64,000 nucleotides of DNA from Owenia fusiformis (taxonomy: Eukaryota > Annelida > Polychaeta > Sabellida > Oweniidae). A model generated the notes under the pieces. That model was not told the origin of the DNA and made no database searches. It worked only from the letters and a program-made list of their open reading frames with translations. The stretch lies in the NCBI GenBank assembly GCA_903813345.2, contig CAIIXF020000002.1, forward strand, positions 10,104,650 through 10,168,649, written 5' to 3'. Position numbers and translations under genes: made by a program. Of the stretch, positions 49,401 through 58,400 are shown in pieces. Every line of letters starts with the position of its first letter. Position 1 is the first letter of the stretch.

Positions 49401-52400
49401 AAAATTACTAACCATCAACTAATAATCTAAATACATATTTGAACTCAGTGTAAAATTGAAAGAGCTGAAATTGAAAGTATGGAATGAGTTCAAGAAATAA
49501 CATTGGACTCCACTTAAAATTTCTGAACATACAGAATTCCCTTAAGTGTTTCTCATTGCTCTTCCTATCTTCTTCATTGTGTTCTTTCAGGGCATGAACA
49601 TTTTCAGAGAAATGACAAAGCTCAGTGGAAGCTCGAATCCCTTGAAGATTTGGTACAGGCTTACTGGTTACAACAGAGAACAAGCCATTGATACATTGAT
49701 CAATCAAAAACTCATTTCTCCAAAGAAAATCAGATTTGATATTTGACCTTACCCTGCAAAGATGTGAGAAAGAATATGACATCTCACACAAATCCAAACA
49801 AAGTCCTGTGATGTATCCCTACTGAAACCAACAAACCAAATCTTCAAGGCATTTGAGTTGCTGTCGAGTCATCACTTCTTAATATTAACCACAGTATATA
49901 AATGTACAAGTAAAAGATCCTAAATTTTCCCCAAACTACTGAATTTGTCGCCTTTCAATAAGACTTAGAGTCTTGATATTTAGGTGTTTCTTTGGATTAA
50001 GAAGAATTACCATAATGTTTATTAACATATTATGCCCCTAAAACAGACATCATAAGCTATCATAAGCACCAGTTTTCAGTCAAAGCATGGGTAACGTTCT
50101 CATTGGATTTGGGTCTCAAAATTTGGTGGATATTTGGTGTATGGGTTTTTAGTATTATGAAGTAATAAAGAGTCCTCAAAAATGTTTATTATAAAAACAT
50201 ATCGTACCAGGAAAATGGAGACAGCAAAATCGGAAAAAATGTGAAAAACACAATTTTTCAGTCAAACCATGGGTAAATTTCCCATGGGATTTGGGTCTCA
50301 AAATTTGGTGTATGGGTTCCTAGTATTATGAAGTAATAAAGAGTCATCAAAAATATTTATTATGAAAAAATAGAAACATATTATACCAGGAAAATGGAGA
50401 CAGTAATCTATTGAAAATCGGACAAAACTGTGAAAATCACAATTTTTCAGTCAAAGCATGGGTAAATTTCACATGGGATTTGGGTCTCAAAATTTGGTGT
50501 TTGGGCTCCTAGTATTATTAAGTAATAAAGAGTCCTACAAAAATGTTTATTATGAAAAAATAGAAACATTTTATACCAGGAAAAAGGAGATGGCAATTTA
50601 TCGAAAATAGCAAAAAATCATGAAATAACCGAATTTTTCAGTCGAAGCGTGGGTAAATTTCCCATGGGATTTGGGGCTCAAAATTTGGTGTGCAGGTGTT
50701 TTAGGTCATGGACAACAGTAAGTCAAATGAGGAAGATGATCCGAAAGAAAGTTGGTTTTTCGCCATATTTTGGACCACCCTATTTAACACGTAGTTCAAT
50801 GGGGAGCTAAGGTTGCCAAACTTATGGAGGGGAGTGTATGACCAATCGCCCATACAAATGTATCGCTTGAATATTTTACGTTCACGTTTAGGTTGTGAAA
50901 AACATTGCAAGCTTAAACTCCCTATTGTTTACACTAACAACCCTAGATGCATCAGAGGGTAGAAACAATAGGTTAGAAGGAAAATGAGAACCATTTCACA
51001 AGGTATCTGTGAGTGAGTATTTAAAGCATCGCCTGATGCGTTCAAGTTCTCTCCAGAAACGAGGCGGGCATTTTAGCATGTTTTGTAAAGTGGTCACAAA
51101 ATCGTGTCTATTTGGGACAAACCAATGAAACTTAAATGAAAGACCATTGAACAAGATTTAATCGTGACAAATACGGCGTTAAAACCACGCTGGATGACTG
51201 AGTTATTAACATTTGTTAGGGTTACCTTTATTGGCTCACCCTGTACGTTTTCACTTTCTAACACTGAGTGCATCAAGATGGATAAATCTATTTTGTATAC
51301 TTTTGTATACTTTTGATTTCAGATATTCAACGCAAACACTGATAGAGACACCATCGTGCAAAGTACTCTGAAAATAGGCGGTGTTTTTGCCAGATACATC
51401 CGCATACATCCAGTTACATGGGCCAATCACATCAGTATGAGGATGGGCATTCTTGGATATCCGTATGGTACAGTATAGCCTAATCCAATGTAACCTGAAT
51501 CCTATGATACGACGTCAGATACTGTACATCGCGGCATTTTACTGCATTTTTAATGCGTACTTACTTTTAAAACCGCAATATCTCGACAGCAAAATCATAT
51601 TTTTCTACAATTTTTCGTCATCAGTTGAACACGTATGTCCATGAAATATTTTGCCTATCAGAATTCCAAATAACTGATTTGGGACTTTTTAAATGAGAAT
51701 CACGCAAGCCGTATTATGCGACTTTCTATGCTAAAACCGGGTGTCGACTGTAACATTTTGAAGAAAAGTGATTTTAATTTTAAACGAAAAATGAAGATAA
51801 CTTTTTCATTTCCCAACGGATCTTTCTCAAATTCTCACAACATTTAAATTCACCATTTTGGAAAAGACAAACAGATTCTGTGTGATGACGTCATAATATA
51901 ACAATGCTAACTTAACGCTTATATTTATGCAAAAAAGTGTCGACAGGCAGAATTTCGTACCAACAACAAGATATATATCATTTGATCAATTAAACATTAA
52001 ATCGTTTGAAAGGTGAATTATTCTTTTTTGATTCCTGAAAGGCATATCATATTCTATATTTTTATCAAAAAACTATATCATTTCGATTAAAATTCAGTCT
52101 GTAAGAAGTATAAATTGAAAGAAATATGAAGTGAAGCCATGTGGGAAATTCACAAAATTACGTTTCATTTTTTGAGTTCAAATATTTTTAATTAAGGGAC
52201 AAACATTCAAAACTTTCCAATGTTTCAGCATGTTCTTTTAAATATACCCCTTACTACATACAATTAATTTCATTTAATTTGAACGAGTATATATTGAGAT
52301 AGACATCGTTTTATCACCGCAACCCCAAGTGAAGCCTTTACAAAATAAGACGTTACGCCGTTAGCGTTTTATATGTTCTCCTTTATTATTCATTGCTTTA

Positions 52401-55400
52401 AATAAATAAAACTAAATATTCGAGTTAAAATAAATTACAAATAATGCATTTAACAATCCTTAATATCTTCCCGTCTGTGTTTATCAGTTGAATATGACAA
52501 GGGGCATTGTGAAAGAGTCTAGAAAGACGGTGCGACAACGAGAGCGCAGGGCCGAAAAGCGCGACAAAGAAGAAAACGGGTAGGGTTTGAAATGTCTACT
52601 TTCTGGTTATTCTAATTCTGTATATCGTGACACAACCTTTTTGAATATAGAATTGTATTGAAGCGCACATTAATCTGAACAAAACTTGAAGTTTTTAAGA
52701 AAATTCCACGAATATTAAAACGTTTGCAATTACTTGGAGGAGCATTGCGCATATTTATCGCGTAAATCTTTGCATTTTGTCGGTAAAATGAACAATTACA
52801 CTGTTACGCCGTGATGTACAGTATCTGACGTCGTATCTATACCCTTGTTGTCATTTCGTTCAGTTAAATTTTATACCATAAACCTCGGCTGTCATTTCGT
52901 CCAGTGTACTTTTATATATTTATATAATCAATAGATTTCCATTCAGATAACACGGTTACATCAGTGAAGACCTGATGGTGAGGAGTATGAACCGTCAATA
53001 ATATAATAAATATCCTATTCTGTTTTCGGTAAATACCCCCGGACTCGGACTTCGGGAAACATAATTGCCTGTGAAAGATATACAGCTGGGACATAGCTAG
53101 TCACTTCAATAGAACGAAATATTTGTATATCATTTCATGCCGGGTTTAAAGTGGCAACAAATAATAGAGTGTGTGAAATGTTGCAAGCAGACTTCTAAAA
53201 GCATACAGATATTTCCCTCCTTTGTGTTACAGATTATTTTATTTGAAAAAAAGTAGAGGGAATACAAGGGGTGATCAATAAGTAACGGACGCAGGAGATC
53301 TTGTTTATTTTGTATTTTCAGGACTATATGTAACCAATAGTAACAAACGGAAAACAGTCTTTATTTTCTATCTTTATTGCATATTAAAATAAAAAAAACT
53401 GTAACATACACAAATAAAAAGAGTTACAATTCAGATGTATGACTTTCAAAAATGACAAGATTGTATGAATAAATGAAATACATGTCTTTAGAAAAATATG
53501 TTAACTGTACACTGTTATAGACTGGTAGTGACATCTTTCATGTCTTTTACACACCTAGCTAAATCGTAATACATATATGGTCATCTCACACTATATAGCA
53601 CCAAACATGTCAAACAGATCCTAGCTTACAAAACCTACCCAGACACTTCTGTAGACCACGGGGCTGATAGAACATCTATAGAACAGCTGGTCCTTAACAA
53701 CACTAGAATGAAATAAATGAGTTCAAAATAAGTCTTACAGACATTCTTAAATCATGTAAACCTCACAGAGTCAATGCAAATTGAAGGTGATCTTTCCAAA
53801 AAGAAATGACAAAAACTATAAAATCCTAAGAAATCTCACATGTTTCAAGAAATGTTAAAGTACACGCAATCTAATCTATTTTGCACAACGTTGAGTTTGA
53901 TATATAATAAATGCAACCGTACTTGACTTAACTAAGGGTCTTTCTACCTAAACCTAGGTTTAATGATGTAAAAACGAGTCAATTTCTACAAGAAATTCAG
54001 AAAAGCAAATTTGAGAACATGCCGTTTTTCCAAGATGGCCGACTTCCACTTTCTTTTCGGACCAGAGATAACTGTTATTGTAGACAGTTATATAATTGAA
54101 CATGAGTAGGTTCAGAATATATTCATGTTATATAAATTACCTTGATATTTTAGCATATGATACAATAGTCAGTCTCAAACACAACATTTACACAAGTGAG
54201 TCGACATCTGCAGCAGAGAAAATACCATGCACTGGTATCATCGACACACCAATAGAGGGCAATATGTTCTATATATTCAAATGTGGGTCAAGGTCAACGC
54301 AGCACAAGATTGTGGAAATTGAACTCATGCCGGGCTTCTTAGGAGAAACTGTTGATGTTTGCGATATTGCTATATATAGAAAGGAATTGGGTAAGATTTG
54401 AAGTGTATTTAATTTAGGGAGAATGTTTGCTAAATCTTAGCACTCTTCAAACTAGTTTCCGTTTCGGTAACAAAATGTCGGAATCTCGGGGGTACGTTTT
54501 TTCTTATTTCACGAATTGTACGCAGAATTTCCACGATGTTTTTATTACAAATGTTTGTCAGTATTATGTGACAAGAGTGAGATTTTATATCGATGATTGT
54601 ATATTTTGAAATATTTGTTCGCAGACGTCTAGATTTTCTTAAACATATGATACTGACCACACACGTCGTGAAAATTCTGCTTACAACTCGTGAAATAAAG
54701 AAAAAAAATAGTACCTTGAAGGAGGTTCAGTCATTTTGTTACAGAACGGATCCGTTTCGGTAACTTGTTTAAAGAGTGCAGAACCAATGTAAATATCGTT
54801 TAAGACAATTTGTTTGATTGTTGCATTCTCAGTTGGAAATTAGTTTGTAATGAGAAAGTGTTATGATGGTGTGTGTAAAGCGATCTTTTGAAAATTCATG
54901 CTAGTCTTATCCTTACAAGTAACAGTACTAATTTCTTTTAAATCAGAATGCCTGACCAAATTTATGGAAGATTTAGGATGAAAAAATGTCCAAATTCTTT
55001 AGAATTGAGAAGGGGACACCCACTTTTACTTTTTGGTCAGATAACCTTACATATCTGGGGATTATTTTGAAATAAAGTCAGAACTATTGGACCTTTTACA
55101 AAACAGACTTTGAATTAACGTGTAAAGTGTACACCTGGTATTTAAATATTTAGGTTGTCCCCCGGAGACTGAATCTATCGAAAATGGGCGTGCATCTACG
55201 ACATTTGCGAACAGGCAACCAATGGGTACAATCATTGAATATGAATGTGATACTGGTTATGAGACCAACAGTTCAGTCATCATCTGTCAGAAAAATGGAA
55301 CATGGAGTGAAGCTAACTGCACAAATGTATCTTGTGATATGGCCCCGCAAGAATTACAAGGAGGGACCCTTGAGGAGAAATGCATTGGAACCAATGGATA

Positions 55401-58400
55401 TTACAAGGACAACTGCACGTATTCTTGCAACATAGGATACACCATGAATGGCTCAAATGTGATACAATGTATGGAAGATAGGAACTGGACTGCCATCCCT
55501 GAATGTATTATAAAAGATTGTGGTGAGCCTGGCTCAGTTGAAAAAGGAACCTTAAGATATAATTCAACTGTTTTCAATTCAACTGCCACTGTTAATTGTG
55601 ACATCGGACACGAGTTATCATCCGAGAGTAATATGGATGGTATTATCAGATGTAATGCATCTGGATTATGGGATGGGTATCCCATTGGATGCAGCATAAA
55701 GGATTGTGGCAAACCTGAATCAGCTCAAAATGGAGATTTTTCATATAATTCAACTGTCTTCAATTCCACTGCCACAGTTGACTGTGACATCGGACACGAG
55801 TTGTCATCCGAGAGTAATATGGATGGTATTATCAGATGTAATGAATCCGGATTATGGGATGGGTATCCCATTGGATGCAGCATGAAGGATTGTGGCAAAC
55901 CTGAACCAGTTGAAAGTGGAGATCTTTCATATAATTCAACTGTCTTCAATTCCACTGCCACAGTTAATTGTGACATTGGATATGAATTATCATTGGAGAG
56001 TAATGTGGATGGAATTATCAGATGTAATGAATCCGGATCATGGGATGGATACCCTATTGGATGCTCCTTAAAGGATTGTGACACACCTGAATCAGCTCAA
56101 AATGGAGATTTTTCATATAATTCAACTGTTTTCAATTCCACTGCTATTATATCCTGTGACATCGGACACGAGTTGTCATCAGAGAGTAATATGGATGGTA
56201 TTATCAGATGTAATGAATCCGGATTATGGGATGGGTATCCCATTGGATGCAGCATAAAGGATTGTGGCAAACCTGAACCAGTTGAGAGTGGAGATTTTTC
56301 ATATAATTCAACTGTCTTCAATTCCACTGCCAAAGTTAATTGTGACATCGGATATGAGTTATCGTCAGAGAGTAATGAGGAAGGAATGATCAGATGTAAT
56401 GAATCCGGGTTGTGGGATGGGTATCCTATTGGATGTACCAAAAAGGATTGTGGCAAACCTGGATTAGTTGAAAGGGGAAATTTTACGTATAATTCAACTG
56501 TTTTTAATTCCACTGCTATTATATCCTGTGACATTGGATATGAGTTATCGTTGGAGAGTAATGCGGAAGGGATTATAAGATGTAATGAATCTGGGTTGTG
56601 GGATGGGTTTCCTATTGAGTGCATTATTAAAGATTGCGGCGAAGCACCATTGATTACAAATGGCGCTGGTGATGGTTTAGGCACCACATATGAAGAAACG
56701 TGGCATTACGTATGCGATCCTGGATTTGATCTTATTGGAGAAAAGAACATCACGTGTCTTGAAACTGCAACATGGACAGATGCACCTAATTGTACAATAA
56801 AGAATTGTAGCTTCATTCCTATTTGGCAAAATGGACATGTAGTTGCATCTGATGGTCTGACATACGGTAGCACAATTGATTTTCTATGCGACCATGGGTA
56901 CACACATGAAGGTGAAACTCGCATAGAATGTTTGGAGACTGGTCTTTGGTCAGAATTAGGTGAATGCAAACGTGTGTATTGTGCACCACATCCAACAATC
57001 AACCATGCTTTTATCTTGCACATTACTGATGATAATGGCTCTGAAAAACTAGATGAATATATCGGTTCAGGGATTTTTAATGCAACCGTTGACACAATGA
57101 TAGAATACAGATGTGATCTTGGATACAACATGTCTGGTAATTCAACAATAACATGCCTTCAATCAGGAAACTGGACATCTCCAGCAGAGTGTAATATTGT
57201 CCAATGTGGACCACCTGATGACATCATCAATAGCACAGTCCAATATAACCAAACCTTTTACAACAGCACTACGGTATATGATTGTGCTGTCGGAAATATC
57301 CTGATAGGTGATAATACTTCGAGGTGCCTTGAAGATTCTACCTGGACAAGCCCACCATTCTGTTTGTTCATAGACTGCCATGACCCACCATATGTATCTC
57401 ACAGTACAACTGGGTACACTGACAACAGAACAACAGTTTATGCCAAAGTAGACTATGAATGTGATATAGGATACGACATGGTAGGAAACAGTACAGCTTC
57501 CTGTAGTGTTACTGGAAATTGGAGTGACATACCTGTTTGTGTCATTGCAGACTGTGGGGAACCTCCAAATGTCCCTTTCTCAACATGGGACCAAAACACC
57601 ACAACCACCTACGATAGTGTGCTGACATACACATGCTTCGAAGGGTATAAAATGATTCAAATGGAACCAAATACTTCGAGTTATGCCTCATGTTCTGCAA
57701 ATGGCTGTTATGATGATACTATCGCATGTTCTAAAAACATGAGTTGTGATAATGGGCTATCGGCTAATAGTTCATTCCAATGTCCAACAAACAGAAGCTG
57801 TTATGAGTTTTTTGATAGAGCTAGTACAGTTCGCTGCCTACCGATTGGGAATTGGAACACTACACCAGTATGTGAACCCAAGGACTGTGGCTTGCTGAAT
57901 ATAAGCAATGGCAGCATGGTATACTTTGATAACTCCACAACATATGGCTCGAATGTTAGCATGTCGTGTGACGAAGCATACTATCTCAATGGAGACTCGA
58001 CATTACAATGCAATGCTGATGGACAATGGTCAAATATAAGTGAATGTGTGGCAATAGATTGTTTCAACATCCCATCTGTCGACAACAGTGTATTTCTAAA
58101 TCCATCAAACAACACCTTGTATGGGAGTGTGGTGAATTATACATGTGATATTGGGTATTTCATGACTGGCAATGACTCCATAACCTGTATGAACAATGGG
58201 TCCTGGTCATCCCCTCCAGAATGTACAATTCATGATTGCGGAGAAATGCCTAATATAAGTAATGGTATAGGAAGATTAACACATAAAACCCTCTTGAATA
58301 TGACCACAGTCAACAATACACATCTTGACACATTAAATAAAACAATTACACAGATGCCTCATATACATGATATAACTAAAGCCGCACTTATTGATGCGCT

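Larger units (their letters stand above)
47413..50836. mobile_element. CACTCCCCTC element, long copy with insert
   Basis: Flanked by TA; ends CACTCCCCTCTATAAGTTTG and the complement of CACTCCCCTCCATAAGTTTG, continuing through GCAACCTTAGCTCCCCA. It is the large relative of 18599-18783. Its left part has an internal hairpin (47461-48240, arms GTTAAAGCCTCTTTACGTTT). The rest is a second transposon inserted at 48242. Without it the element would be about 880 bp. Confidence 0.85.
43800..51243. mobile_element. Mariner-like element, CAGGGTGAGCCAAAAA family, 7.4 kb with nested inserts
   Basis: Ends CAGGATGAGCCAAAAATGGT (left) and the complement of CAGGGTGAGCCAATAAAGGT (right), TA on both sides. Similarity continues through AACCC-AACAAATGTCAATAAC and TCAGT-ATCCAG. 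The right end resembles that of the 819-bp element at 17120-17938. The interior includes two hairpins (44019-44270), a GTCCGTCC repeat, and a second nested transposon. No transposase motif could be recognised. Confidence 0.75.

Noticed and set aside
52495-52581. Extra receptor exon between exons 19 and 20
   Set aside because: In phase 1 it meets a stop after 12 codons; only a different phase is open, so it cannot join the receptor frame.
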